DNA of 64,000 nt from Hyaloscypha bicolor E (lineage: Eukaryota; Ascomycota; Leotiomycetes; Helotiales; Hyaloscyphaceae). Made by a program: the position numbers and the translations under genes. The DNA lies in the NCBI RefSeq assembly GCF_002865645.1, contig NW_020194684.1, positions 217,308 through 281,307 of the forward strand, written 5' to 3'. Positions 21,354 to 33,900 of the stretch are shown here, piece by piece (positions within the stretch are counted from its first letter, which is position 1; the number at the start of each line of letters is the position of its first letter). The notes beneath the pieces were generated by a model that did no database searches, was not told the DNA's origin, and saw nothing but the letters and a program-made list of their open reading frames with translations.

Positions 21354-23050
21354 ATGGACGCGAAACATCTCCCAGGGGCGTTCATGTTGGAAGCTGCTGA
21401 GTATGGCCTAAAAGCAGCTTCCGTTCTCTCTAGCTTTACCCCGACCCCCAAGTCCAGAGAGCTGGCGTCCAAGATATCTCTTTCGGCCACCCTCCTGTCC
21501 GAGATCGGGAGACAGGTGAACGAGAATGCGACCTGCTTTAAGGAAAACTTCAGGAAGAATTTTGAGCACGTTCCAATGAAATGTAAGGAACAGTATCAGG
21601 CAGTACTTATCGCAGTCGAGAAGGCATCGTCCTTCGAAAAGGGCGACGCCACAAAAGGCACGGGGCAATCGCCCCAGAAGCCATGGAAACGGCTTCTATC
21701 CGCGTTGGGTGTGGATAAAGACAAGTGGGAGGAATTCCAAGAATGCTTCAATGAATCGTGGTTACGTGTTTTGATGTTGCAGTGCATTGTCTCTCTCATT
21801 GTGCTTCAGATCCGTGCTCAGAAGTATGTCTCCATTTCGGCTCATACAAACCTGGAGCTAATCTGTGCAGACATGAGCCATTAACACTTTCGGAGTACAA
21901 CAAACTTGGCCAGCTCAAGAAAGGGTTAGGGAAGCTTCTTAGGGCAATTCGAGGAGAAGGAATTGCTTCTGTTGTTGCATTCAGTCTTGTTGATCTTACG
22001 AAGCCAGCAAATTCGGCACAGCTTGTTAAGGCTGCCGAATCGGTTGCTCAAGAGTCCTCCCCCGACGATGCATCAATCTCTTCATCCGCTACCATTCTCA
22101 ACTCACCAGTCCAGGATATTTCTCCAATCAAACAGGAGTCAGTACTCAAAGAATACTAAGCCAAATTTCTCAATACTAACACCAACAGGGTTCAAATTCC
22201 TTCTCCACCCAAACCTCCCGTCCTCGCTTCACCACCCAGAGACGACGGCGAGTACGAGATGTACCGAGTCAGTATCAAGACCCACGAAAAAGAGAGAGCC
22301 CACACCAGGTTCCGCCTCTTCGGAATTCCAGGGATTGTCAACCTTGGTCGCATCAAGACAGAAGTCGTCGCCAGCGTGGACAGAATCCCCTCCTCAATGG
22401 CAGAAATCCAGTCTTTCATCATGAGAGAAATGGACGACGAGTATACGGTTCCACCAACTCTTAGCGACATGGTCAATGTCTCGCCAAAAATCAGCACTGC
22501 TATTTACGCGTTGGTCAACGAGAAGAACCAGAGACCCGCTTACCCGCGTCGACAGTGGAACACTGAGTTCCTGGTCAACTGGAAATGGTGGGAGTCCAAA
22601 CGTTTCGGCAGAGAGAAAAAGAAGACCGAAGGCTACATTGTCATCCTGCGCGGCAAACTCCAAGTCCAAGTTCCACCACCACCTGTCATCGTCAACCTTA
22701 CACGTGGCCCGCCACAATCGAGGCCATCCCCAAAACATCCGGGAGGTCCACCTCCGAGGGAAATCAATGATCTTACAAATGAGGTCGATGCCATGAAGAA
22801 ACGAAGGTCTGAACGTAGAGTAGCTGCCCATATCGAGCTCACACAGCAGGAAACGGAGAAAGTGATCAATGATTTCTTAGCTACTTTCTCAACGCTGTAT
22901 GATGGGATCCCTGTGGAGGAGCGTGGTGCTGCCATGAGAGGGATCGATATGGAGGAGATGGATGAGCTCTGTGACTTTGACAGTGATGACGACAGTGATG
23001 CTTCGTCGAGCTGGGGGTCAGGAACGACTCGTTCTTTGGTTGATGATTAG
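21354..23050 (+). CDS. Uncharacterised fungal protein
   Basis: Three exons (21354-21823, 21871-22137, 22189-23050) join in frame to 532 residues. Splice signals are clean: GTATGT to TGCAG with GCTAATC, and GTCAGT to AACAG with ACTAAC. I do not recognise the protein. The first 160 residues are helical and resemble the N-terminal helical domain found in many fungal STAND and related proteins (LASKISLSATLLSEIGRQV). The middle is Ser/Pro-rich (SSPDDASISSSATILNSP). The C-terminal third is basic with Trp/Arg-rich segments (NTEFLVNWKWWESKRFGR), a proline run (VQVPPPP), a predicted coiled segment (TQQETEKVINDFLATF) and an acidic tail (CDFDSDDDSD). A possible transmembrane-like stretch (VLMLQCIVSLIVLQI) lies near the end of exon 1. 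The start was chosen at 21354 because the upstream frame lacks an ATG. Confidence 0.75.
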
Positions 23051-24605
23051 GTTTGTTCATTCGTTTGTTTCGTTCTTATTTCTTTTGAATGAGTGGATTT
23101 CTTGATGCGGCTGAGTTCCCGTCCAGGTTGTGGGAGTTCTCCTTGGAAGGAAAGTTCCGCGGTGTTATTGTTATCCACGACTTACATTTTCTTCTTATTG
23201 GACTCGAAATGTTCGCATCAACACTTCTATGACCAGAAAGTATGACTATTAGGCACAACGGCATTCGGTCTTTATATTCTATCGCCAAAATATAACATTT
23301 GAATATCCCATTGCAAATCCTCTTCTAAAAGTCCTAGCCAGTGCTCCGCCTTCCGCTGCCGTCTTCCCATGATATTCTTGCTTTAATCTTAGTCGTAGTG
23401 ATTTCTATGTCGAGAAAGTTACCTCTCCATGCTCCGTCTTCTCATAATCTGGATTAGGCATCTTCTTTAGAGGGACCGCAAGAATTAATACGGTAGTGAA
23501 TGCTGAACTAGCTGGAGCTAAGCGAACATAGCTTTACTTTCGATATCTAAACCCGCACGGCTGAAGAGATATCAGAGCTTAGATGCACTCGTAGTAAGAG
23601 CGGTTACTGTTCCAATATTGGGGGCATTCATTGCTGGTAAGTGTTGTAATAGGCTATTACTATAGATCGATCCAGGCGCTAGTCCATGTCACACGAGGTT
23701 TCAACAGACCCAAGGGCCTTACCGCCCGGGGTCCTCGAAGCCACTCGGTAACAATGAACACAATTGTTAAGACAAACCACATCACCAAAGTGGCAATAGC
23801 AAAGCCGTCAACCCATGTTTTAACCTGGCTGACCCATCAAAAGGCCAAACCAGGCAGAGGAGTGGAGTGAGCACTAGGAGTCTAAGCCGAAGCATCACAT
23901 GCGAGACTCTGCGGTCTCTGGCATCTTTTTATAAAAGATCCTGACGTTTTATAAGTACGGGTAGCTTCTTGTTTAATATGAACGAGCACATGGACGTTTT
24001 AATTATAGTTCAAAGAAAGCAATATAGCTTGACAAGCATGGGTGGGCAGACTTTCCAATTTCTGAAGATTCTGAAGACGCGAATCGGTGCGAAGATTGTT
24101 TTCTTTAAGCCAAATAAAGGATTAGAGACGTTGGTTGAAGTGCAAGTAATAGAGAAAGGGATTGCAAGTCATCAATTACTGACTGTGCCCATAAACTCTT
24201 CCCGGTCATGGTACAAAGGCGAGCGGCATTAAAATTCGTCCAACACCCTAAGCGGGGATGAGCGCAATTTTGACCCTCGCAACACAGAAACCCCCACAAC
24301 CCCCCTATATTTAACTACCGTAAAAAACGACTTCGAAAGTTAGATCTGCTTCTCTTCTATTATTAATCGACTTTTAAAGAGTTTCGGGCGTTCTGTTGAG
24401 ATTTGGTATGACTTTCCAAACGTAGCAATTTTGGTGAACCTCGGCTACTAGCAGCTAGACTGTTTTCAACGCCTCGCGCCTTCGTAGTAGGTATACAGTG
24501 AATGCCAGTTCTATCTCTTGGTTCATTATTGGGGGTAAACGTCTTCTTGTCTATTGGCGAGATAAAAGTCACCATAAGATTTTCGACGCCATGTTACCAA
24601 CAGCC
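23051..24605. other. Intergenic, no gene recognised
   Basis: About 1.55 kb. A minus-strand open stretch at 23690-23840 reads a hydrophobic segment (IATLVMWFVLTIVFIVTEWL) followed by basic residues, like part of a membrane protein, but it has no start, no continuation and no recognised family. The rest shows nothing. Confidence 0.35.
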
Positions 24606-24607
24606 TA

Positions 24608-27493
24608 GAAGGTTTCACTGGCCAACCGCCCAAACTACTCAACCGCCCAAAAATTAAAATCTTAATATTTAATTAACGCCTTAATAAAATTTTAATTCCT
24701 ATTAAATACTAATACTTTATAGTATTCTCAATCCCCTAATGGCTATATATTACTTTAAAATTATATGGTATTACTAAAATTATTAATTTAGTGGCATTTT
24801 TGGCATTTTTGTACTAATTTTTACCCCGCTATCTCTATTCCTTACTAATTTCTATATAATTAATTAAATATCTTATATAATATTCTAAATTCTTTAGTAA
24901 TATATAGCTTAATATAAGAGAGTATATTAGAAGGTTTTTTGCATTATTATAATAATATTTCTTATTAAATTTTCTTTGGGGTAAGAATTAGTAACTTGCA
25001 TTTAGTGAGGTAATAAGCCTAAATTTAAATACCTAATTCTTGGAATAAAGAATTACTCATATCACTTAAATATTCAATTATAATTTAGGTACTATTCGAT
25101 TTTTCGATTATAAAAGCTCAAATATTAATTAAATTCGCTATTATATAGTAAACCTTATGCCTCTTTCTAATTAGCCAGAGCCTTTATAAGAACCTCATTA
25201 TAAAATAGCCTCCTTTTACTTCTTCTTTCTCTAGTAGTAACGATTTCTAGAGGCTCAATTACCTTATTAACTAGCTCCTTTATTTTCTTTATTCTCTGCC
25301 TTATAGTTTTCTTGGGAAATCATTGTTTTAAAAGTAAGGGAATAGTTAATTAGGTAAAAGGGAGAAGTATAGTTAATCGAGGCTTTATTAGTAATTAAGG
25401 GATATTGGGAAAATCGATTTCTGGAAGCGTATATATAATCGGAGGGCTTTTAGGAGAAGTTTTCGTCTTACTAGCTTTTGGTATTCTTAAAGCTTTTAAT
25501 AGCTTTAATAGCTTTAATAATCGAATTATAAGAGTATTAAAATCATTAACTTCTTAAAGTAAATCAGGGCCCTATTTTCGAAAATCATTAAGGGTATAGT
25601 TATAAAGCGCCTTCTATAATTTATATAAAGCCTTTAGTTTCTTCTTCTTTATAAGCTTCTCCTCTATCTCCTTCTTTTTAATTACCTTTACTTTAAGTAC
25701 CTTTTCTATTAATTCGATATTTATTACCCTTATATCTGTAATCTTGTCTTTATCCTTTTTTAATACCTTTTTCCGGTTCTTATACTTATTAGCTATATTA
25801 ATTAGCTCTTTATTAACTACTTAAGAGAGGGTAGTCTTAGTAATTACTGTAGTAGCTAAATTTGCAAGCTTTTGGACTACGAGCTAAAGATCTTGGAAAT
25901 GCCTTTATATATTAATTTGGGAGACTTGAATTATTAATTAATAGGCAAGGACTCTATTAAGCTTGCTATTAATTTCTTTATTAACTTTGAGAATAGCTTT
26001 AATATTAGTAATATTCTCTAGAGTTATAATAATTAAAGAAGCTGGATTACCAGATATGGTTAGTCGACTAGATAAAGCAAGAGGATAAGAAATACGAGGA
26101 GAAGGGGATATAAGAGCCTTTTATATATTTTCTTCTCTTTGCAAAATCACTATAGGTAGTATACTAATAATAATTTCGGGATCGAATAGAAAAAGGCTAT
26201 ACTTTCTCCAAGAGAAAGTAATATTATAGTAGTTAAGGGTATCTGCTCGTACTAATTATAATATCTCTAGAAATTTGAGCTTATTAATAAAATATCCTAT
26301 ACCCTAACAAGTCTTTTCCGTAAGATATATGTAATACAAGTATACTAGGGGCCCAAAGACTCCTATATTATATAGTTAAAGGATATAGGTTAAATAGGCT
26401 AGAAGGCAAAGAAGAATTATCTTCTTCTCTTTGCAAAACCTTACTACTTCTAGTATTATATAAGAACTATGGCCATTAAAAAGAAGTATTCTATACTCTC
26501 TCTTCTTTGATTTTAATATCTCTGGTTTAAATATCTCTTTAAACCACTCGATATAAAGCTTATTATCTGTCTAACCCTTCTTAGAGGCACAAATATACCC
26601 GGTAGGCAATGCCTTAATCCAATCCTTAAAGAGAACCTTGGCTTTGAAAATAACGTATAGACTAAGAACTTATCTATCTAAAGATATATACTTAATTAAC
26701 GAAACCTATTCTCGACTACCTTATTATATAATCTTGGGAGCTTTAGTCTTCCTAGAGCAAATAACCCGTACTTTGGCTAGTATCTCTATTATTATTCCTT
26801 TCTCGTCTATATTATAAATATTATTATTATATATATTATATTATGCTTTCTTTATATAAAAGAGCTCAAAATATCTCGCAATTTGCTCTGGATTCTCTAT
26901 AATAATTCGATCTTTATTAAGGAATAGTATAATTCGAGATTTGAGATCGGGATAGCGGTTTAGGAATCCTTAATACTAATTCGTTCCAAGAGGGTTCTCT
27001 TCTAGATCTTCTCCTTATACCTTTAGTAACTTAATTACTATCTTTTGAACCTAATAAACCATTAGGGGCCAGCCCCATACTTCCAATTTTCGAATATAAT
27101 ATTAAATAACCGCCTCTTGCCTCCCTAATAACTGCTATCTTGCCGCTATATCTTGTTCCTTTGGTTTCGCTCCATTAATTCGATCTCGAAGGGTTTCATA
27201 TGCAATTCCATACTCTCTCGTGCATTTTCGAATAGATTTAGTCTTCTTACTAGTATTATACTCGAGATAATCGTCATGGGCCATCTGTAATCACACGCTC
27301 TCAGAGAGCTCGTTAGGATCGTCAGGAAATTCGGCATAGTAATTTTTCTTTACAGGCATATTGAGGGGCTAAAAAAGCTTCAGAAAACAATTAATTTGGT
27401 AGTAAAATATTATGTGGGTATTGAATTATGATTTTTTGAAGGTAGCGATTTTGGGCGGTTGAGTAGTTTGGGCGGTTGGCCAGTGAACACTTC
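24608..27493. mobile_element. Pogo/Fot1-type DNA transposon, complete but degraded
   Basis: A 2,886-bp element flanked by TA (24606-24607 and 27494-27495), the target of Tc1/mariner-superfamily elements. The core of its terminal repeat is a perfect 39-bp inverted repeat (24614-24652 against 27449-27487) beginning TTCACTGGCCAACCGCCCAA; six more outer bases match imperfectly. The interior is strongly AT-enriched with TpA-rich words, as in RIP-mutated repeats. It encodes a transposase relic on the minus strand. Related pieces are at 11210 and 30001. Confidence 0.88.
25560..27359 (-). pseudogene. Pogo/Fot1 transposase relic
   Basis: On the minus strand from ATG 27359 the frame reads MPVKKN and FPDDPN, then a helix-turn-helix-like segment (RKCTREYGIAYETLRDRING). 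A CENP-B/Tc5-type region follows (GFLNRYPDLKSRII by eye), and then DDE catalytic core pieces: IDEKG, FNGHSSYI and NIGVFGPLVYL (about 26346-26372). A lysine-rich C-terminus typical of the family lies near 25650-25790. Many stops (first TGA 22 codons in, then TAG, TAA) and shifts prevent expression. The C-terminal limit is approximate. Confidence 0.75.
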
Positions 27494-27495
27494 TA

Positions 27496-28180
27496 CAGGC
27501 CGGCGAAGGAACAATGTTACTTGGTTAGGTCTGGAATTTTCTCAATGCAGTTCCTGTCACTTACTTCGTAGAGGCTAATATATCTGGGTCCTCTTTAGAT
27601 CCCATGCGCAGAGCCAGCCGATCCCACAGCTTTGGCCCAAAAGAGAAGATAAGTTTGACCTCCATCCCTTAAACATTAATACACCCAATGCCCCACATTT
27701 TCAGGAACATCAAGAGGGACACAAGCATTCATCATTGACCTTAATGTAAGCTCATCCCATCCAGGGGTCGAGGAAAGCCAAATCGTGCCTTGATACCCCT
27801 CCCCTCCCCCCTCCTTAAGTCCTCCAATCGAACCACAACTCCGGATCTACGTACGTCCATAAACTCAACGTCCCTGAGCTCTTTGGGGCGTACGTATATA
27901 TGCATCGTCTCTAGACGAGTCTGGGGATGGGCGCAGATCGTAGCCCCGTAAGGAGAGTGCTGACTGCATTGACGGTTGCCAAGCTCCAACCGCACATCAA
28001 CTTCTGCAAGAAGTAACCTGCGCCTGGTGCGCTGCTGCGATGACCCGCTTGTTTAATATTAATACATTGAGAGAGTGACATATTTATGTGGTTTATATTC
28101 CTCATACCCGCAGAAAATTGTCTAGCGGGCATTGACAACACTTCAGCCTTACGGCAGTAAAGAGTAACATTAGTGCGATA
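27496..28180. other. Intergenic, no gene recognised
   Basis: About 690 bases between the transposon and the sulfotransferase-like gene, with no supported gene; it contains that gene's upstream region. Confidence 0.4.
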
Positions 28181-29149
28181 ATGGGCGGTGTTCCATCGAT
28201 TCCAACAGACCCCACAAGGTCACTAAAGATCACTGGAGCAGGATACTCAAGAACAGGAACCCTGTCGATGGCACTTGCGCTCGAGAAGCTGCTCGATGGT
28301 CCCGTGATGCACGGCGGCTCACAGCTTCTTGGTCGAGAAGACCGTAGTGACCCCACCCCACTCTTCTCGTTGGGTCTTCTCATTTTGCTTCATACCCATG
28401 GTTGCACAACTAACAAACTACAGCCTACGTCAAGCTCTGGTCTCAGATCTTCACCGCGCGCCACGATAAACCCCGCCTCAAACTCCTGCGTGAAGCCACT
28501 GCTGGCTTCGTAGCCATCACCGGTGCACTAGGAAACTGCTTCATCGCGGAGCTACTTGAGCTTTATCCAGACGCTGAAGTTTTATGCGTGCGACGGAACC
28601 GGGCGACGTGGTGGAAGAGCTGGGAATCAGTGACAAAGCAGGCTAGTGCGGGGTTCTTGAACTGGTTCCTTGCGCCTGTCCCGGGGAAAAGATGGTATCC
28701 GAAATTTGTGACTCAATTTCTGGAGCAGTCGGTCTTGCCAATATGTGCTCGCCAGCCAATATTGCTAAATATGTTAACACTGCCGTTAGGCAAGAGGAAA
28801 TATGGGGTCCAATGACGGAGAGTGAGTTTCTTGATCACCGCATTTTCCTGAGATATACTGAATACAGATAGGAAGAATGGACGAACACAACGAGTATGTT
28901 AGGGAAGTGACGCCGCCTGAGAAATTTCATACGATGGAGCTGAGCGAGGGATGGGCTCCTTTGTGCAAGATCCTGGGGACAAGCATTCCGGACGAGCCTT
29001 TTCCTAGAGCTAACGATGCAGAGGCTGTGGAGGGGTTAGCTGGTCAGATCCTGCTAGAGGCAGGGTCTAGATGGGCAGGGATTTCTGCGGTGGTTGGGGT
29101 TGTGGGATATGGTGCGTGGCGGTTGTGGCAGAGCGTGAGTCTTTCGTAG
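28181..29149 (+). CDS. Sulfotransferase-like P-loop protein (Sulfotransfer_4 type)
   Basis: Four exons (28181-28346, 28424-28727, 28790-28821, 28872-29149) join in frame to about 259 residues. Family signatures: the nucleotide/PAPS-binding P-loop GAGYSRTGTLSMALALEKL near the N-terminus, then GREDR, EVLCVRRNRATWWKSW (the conserved Arg-rich segment after a beta strand), WGPMTE, MDEHNEYVREVTPPEKF and GWAPLCKILG with PFPRAND. A C-terminal hydrophobic helix (ISAVVGVVGYGAWRLW) suggests membrane anchoring. Fungal members are commonly annotated only as hypothetical or sulfotransferase family; the acceptor substrate is unknown. The first donor is ambiguous (after 28343 or 28346, differing by one codon). 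The 32-base third exon is inferred from the conserved WGPMTE segment and good splice sites. Confidence 0.82.
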
Positions 29150-30000
29150 GGGTATGTTTTCGGCTCGGCAAGCTCATACGTAACGTGCGATAGACTGCTG
29201 ATTGAAAAGAACATATGGGTTGTTACCAGCTGTCTATCACGGCACCTCTACCGTCGAGCATTGTAGAAACTTGAGACTGTTTGGAAGCAGGCATACTTCT
29301 GCCTAGGACAAACTAATGTCTGAGGTTCGCAGAAGTGCATTCCTGAAATAAAATAAATTGCAAGGGCGACCCTCCTTTGCGGGACTGAACTGGCAGAAGC
29401 AACTACTTGCTGTTCAGGAACTCGCCAAACACAGCAAAGTCAGAAGACAATGCACTTGAGGTGCTTTCAACCATAATCTATTTCAACCGCGCAAAATATG
29501 GAAGTACATAGGATCTCTTACGAGGTGAAGATACAGTTAAAGATTGATAGGAGAAAGTGGCTCCATACCTGGTGGTGTCCTATACACAGTTGTAGTGAGT
29601 GCGAAGGGTACGCAAGCCCAGAAAATGATGGCCCTACTTCGTAGGTGACGATCTTTACCCCAGCCTCTAAACATCGAAAGGGCCATCAAATTCTCAGTCG
29701 TCGAGAGGTGCTCTGCCTAGGTCCACAGTGGACCAGTTGTGAATGCAAGGGACAGCACCACGTACGGTAGTTTGACACGTGAACTGTGCAAGCCACGCCC
29801 TCGAGAAAGCCTAGAACAGAGCCTTGGAGGAAAGTTTCAAAAAAAGCCTAGGGGAGACTTGAGGGGAAATTAGGAGTCTTGGAAACTGCAAAAATCTTGA
29901 AAGATTTCTTGGTAAGTCCTTGGGAGAAGTCTTGAGAGGTCAGAGGAGATGGGTCAGCATTGGCGCCAATGCTTGGCCGTATTGGGCGTCACGTAACTTA
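29150..30000. other. Intergenic, no gene recognised
   Basis: About 850 bases between the sulfotransferase-like gene and the pogo-related MITE. A loosely repetitive stretch at 29815-29945 (variants of CTTGG/GAAAGTTT/CTTGAGAGG) is the only structure noticed. Confidence 0.35.
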
Positions 30001-30216
30001 GAATTTGTTCACCACTCAACCGACCACTCGTCCCTGTTGGAACACCAAAAAATTGGTATTTTTCAAAGTGCTTAGAAAATTCCCAAAACTTCATAGATTA
30101 CAGAAAATAATTCGAGGAGTCCGAATATAGCGTATCCTCCTAAGTTGTGTCGTTATTGTGGTTAAGTCTAAGTTCGAGTGGTTGCGTGGTGTGGGCATTC
30201 GGATGGTGAACCCTTC
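30001..30216. mobile_element. 216-bp MITE related to the pogo/Fot1 element
   Basis: It is flanked by TA on both sides (29999-30000, 30217-30218). The left end GAATTTGTTCACCACTCAAC and the right end, in reverse complement GAAGGGTTCACCATCCGAAT, share GAA, TTCACCA and downstream CAACC/ACCACTCG words with the 24608 element. It has no coding capacity. Confidence 0.55.
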
Positions 30217-30952
30217 TACGGCGAGCGATTGGGGTTTGCCCGCCGCAGCGTGAAGGCTGCCCTCCCCGTTCGACGTAGGAAAGATCATCCCACTGGCAAT
30301 CCACTCTGCTCAGCCTCCCCACAGACGTCACCGGCCTCAGCCTGGAACTCGAAACCCATCACTTCTAGGTCTTGGCCTCCTGATGATCACCTGGTGGGAC
30401 CCCGGCTTTCAAGCCGCTGCGCTCAACTCGGGTTGTGGATAGGATGTGGTATGTTGGGCTGCAAGTTGCAACGTCCGCCCACGAGTCCACGACAGACGTA
30501 TATGCCAAGATGACCACTCTCCGCTGGCACTTGGCACAGGCAAACAAAAATGATTCTGTCTAATCAAACGAGGGCAGCCTCGCGCTCACAATTCTGCATT
30601 GGTGGCGGAGCTAGCATTGTACAGTACATAACCGTGCGACCCTTCTCATCCAGTTGCCAGCAAACGATTGATCATTGCGCATTCACAACCCAACGGTGCC
30701 ATTCTCTATTCTTACTTTTAATTTTCTGTTTTGTTTTCGATTCTGAAACAATACACAGGCACCCATTTTGACGACTCTTTGCCATTCTTCCGCATAGTCC
30801 ATCTGCCCGAGCGTTCCTGAAGCTTGGCCAATGCCTGCTTAGTTCAGGTACCGATCTGAACACGAAACCCAAATATTAGGACACCTCTCCATTATTGCCG
30901 TCTTCTTCCAGCAAGAGAACAAACCGTGTCCTTCGCACTGGCCAGCCGTATC
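30217..30952 (+). promoter_or_regulatory. Upstream region of the Ca2+ ATPase gene
   Basis: About 735 bases with no supported gene. A T-rich segment at 30700-30745 and a CT-rich leader before 30953 fit a promoter. No factor site is claimed. Confidence 0.35.
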
Positions 30953-33900
30953 ATGGCTTCTCAAGATATTGAAAAGGGCGGAGGCGACGAGGCTCCATTA
31001 CACTCCCAGGCCGTAAGTCGCGGCATAGCTTTTGGACCATTGCTTGCTCTTTGCTCGTGCTTTTGCTAACATGCTACGTATCATAAGAGCTCATCGTTGC
31101 CTTCAAATGGGAATATCTCAAGCAACAATCCTGAAGATGTTCACAATCTTCCAAAAGTTGTCGAATCCATACCCATTCAAGAAGTCACTGCCGAAACCAT
31201 ATTGAGCGATAAAATGGCTCTATCTCCCGACCCCGGTACGGAACACCTCTTTGAAGTCGAAAAGAACAAGTTCGCCTTCTCGCCTGGACAATTGTCTAAA
31301 CTCCTCAATCCCAAGAGTCTCAGTGCTTTTCATGCGCTTGGTGGAATTGCTGGTCTGGAGAAAGGATTACGATCGAATATCACAAGTGGGTTGAGCTCTG
31401 ACGAAGCCTCCCTGGATGGGACTGTCACTTTCGAAGATGCAACTGGGGTCGCATCTTCTCCAAGAAAGTCTGCCACCAAATCGGATGGATTGGTCACTGT
31501 CAGTACAGCTGACAAGGTGACGACACGCGGTTCTGGCGAATCGTTTGCCGATCGGAAGAGAATTTTCAGAGATAACAGATTGCCTGAGAAGAAGAGCAAG
31601 AGTTTGCTGGAATTGGCCTGGATCACCTACAACGACAAGGTCTTGATACTCCTTACGATCGCTGCCGTGGTCTCCCTTTCTCTAGGGCTTTACCAAACAT
31701 TTGGACAGAAACACGAGCCAGGCGAAGCGAAGATTGAATGGGTCGAAGGTGTTGCTATCATGGCTGCGATTATCATTGTAGTCGTTGTTGGCACACTGAA
31801 TGATTGGCAAAAAGAAAGACAGTTTGTAAAGCTCAACAAGAAGAAGGAAGATCGCTTGGTAAAGGTCATCCGGTCTGGAAAATTGCAGGAGCTGTCTGTC
31901 TACGACGTCCTCGTCGGCGATGTTATGCACCTTGAGCCCGGCGATATGGTTCCTGTGGACGGCGTCTTGATTGAAGGGCATTCTATCAAGTGTGACGAGT
32001 CTTCTGCAACCGGGGAATCTGATCTCCTCAAGAAACAATCCGGGGCTGAGGTATTCCGAGCAATTGAAGCTGGCGAAGATGTCCGCAAGCTTGATCCATT
32101 CATACTTTCTGGCAGCAAGGTGACTGAAGGCGTTGGTACCTTTCTCGTAACGGCAGTCGGAGTGCACTCGACATTTGGAAAGACGATGATGTCCCTAAGG
32201 GAGGAGACTGAAGCAACCCCATTGCAACAGAAGCTGAATGTTCTCGCCGAGTATATCGCTAAGCTTGGTGGAGCAGCAGCATTGGTGCTCTTCGTAGCAC
32301 TCTTTATCAAGTTTTGTGTACAGCTGAAGGGCAGTACGCAAACGCCGTCTGAGAAGGGCCAAGCTTTCCTTCAAATCTTTATTGTTTCCGTTACTGTAGT
32401 GGTAGTCGCTGTTCCAGAGGGTCTCCCACTTGCGGTGACGCTCGCGCTTGCATTTGCGACCACGAGGATGCTCAAGGATAACAACTTGGTTCGAGTCTTA
32501 CGTGCTTGCGAAACGATGGGAAATGCGACGACTGTGTGCTCGGATAAAACCGGTACCCTCACAGAGAATAAGATGACTATGGTTGCCGCAACAGTTGGCA
32601 AGGAGGTTCAATATGGGAAGAGAACTGACCTAGGTGATGATACCGGCAATGGCGCCAAGAGCGAAGTTGCAGGAGATGACAGAGACGCTAGCCACAGCAT
32701 TGACAAGGATAATGTTGTGGCCGTCAATGACTTTCTCTCACAGCTCAGTACTGAAACCAAAGGATTGCTTGCCCAATCGATCGTCCAAAACTCCACCGCT
32801 TTTGAGGGAGAGCAAGACGGAAAACAAACAATCATTGGATCGAAGACTGAGACCGCCCTTCTTCAGTTTGCGCGAACTTACCTGGGAATCGGTCCTCTTC
32901 AGGAGGAGAGATCGAATGCGAACGTGGTGCAAGTGGTCCCCTTCGACTCCGGCCACAAGTACATGGCAAGCGTAGTGAGGTTGGCAGACGACAGATTTCG
33001 GATCTATGCAAAAGGCGCCTCTGAAATCCTCTTACAAAAATGTACCAAGATTGTGGAGAATCCCAGGAATGCGGACTTGTCGGGCGTCCCACTAGCAGCT
33101 GAGGATTCCGCATACCTTGCTGGTGTTATCTCTACCTACGCCTCGCGGTCACTGCGTACAATTGCTATCCTCTACCGAGACTTCGAAAGCTGGCCGCCAG
33201 CTGGTGCAGTATCCAAAGATGACAGCACCCAGGCAGATTTCCACGCTGTCTTCCAAGACATGACACTCTTAGGTATAGTGGGTATCCAAGATCCGCTGCG
33301 TCAAGGCGTCCAGGATGCAGTGAAAGATTGTCAGAATGCTGGAGTGATGGTTCGCATGGTTACCGGGGACAATGTCCTCACTGCGAAAGCAATAGCCGAA
33401 GAGTGCGGCATCTACACACCCAAGACAGGCGGGGTAGTGATGGAGGGTCCGGTGTTCAGGAGACTAAGCCAGGATGAAATGGACCAGACTATTCCCCATC
33501 TTCAAGTACTGGCACGATCAAGCCCAGACGATAAACGCATTCTGGTAAAGAGGTTGAAAGAACTGGGAGAAACGGTCGCTGTGACTGGTGATGGCACCAA
33601 TGATGCTCCGGCCCTTAAGATGGCGGACATTGGCTTTTCGATGGGTATTGCGGGCACAGAGGTGGCCAAGGAGGCGTCGGCAATTATTCTCATGGATGAC
33701 AATTTTGCGTCGATCGTGAAGGCTCTGATGTGGGGTCGAGCTGTGAACGACGCTGTCAAGAAATTCCTGCAGGTAAATTCTCCTGTGTGAAAACCAAATT
33801 CAAACGCTAACATGTGTCCAAGTTTCAACTCACTGTTAATATTACAGCCGTTATTCTCACGTTCGTTTCAGCCGTCGCCAGCGCCACAGAGGAATCTGTT

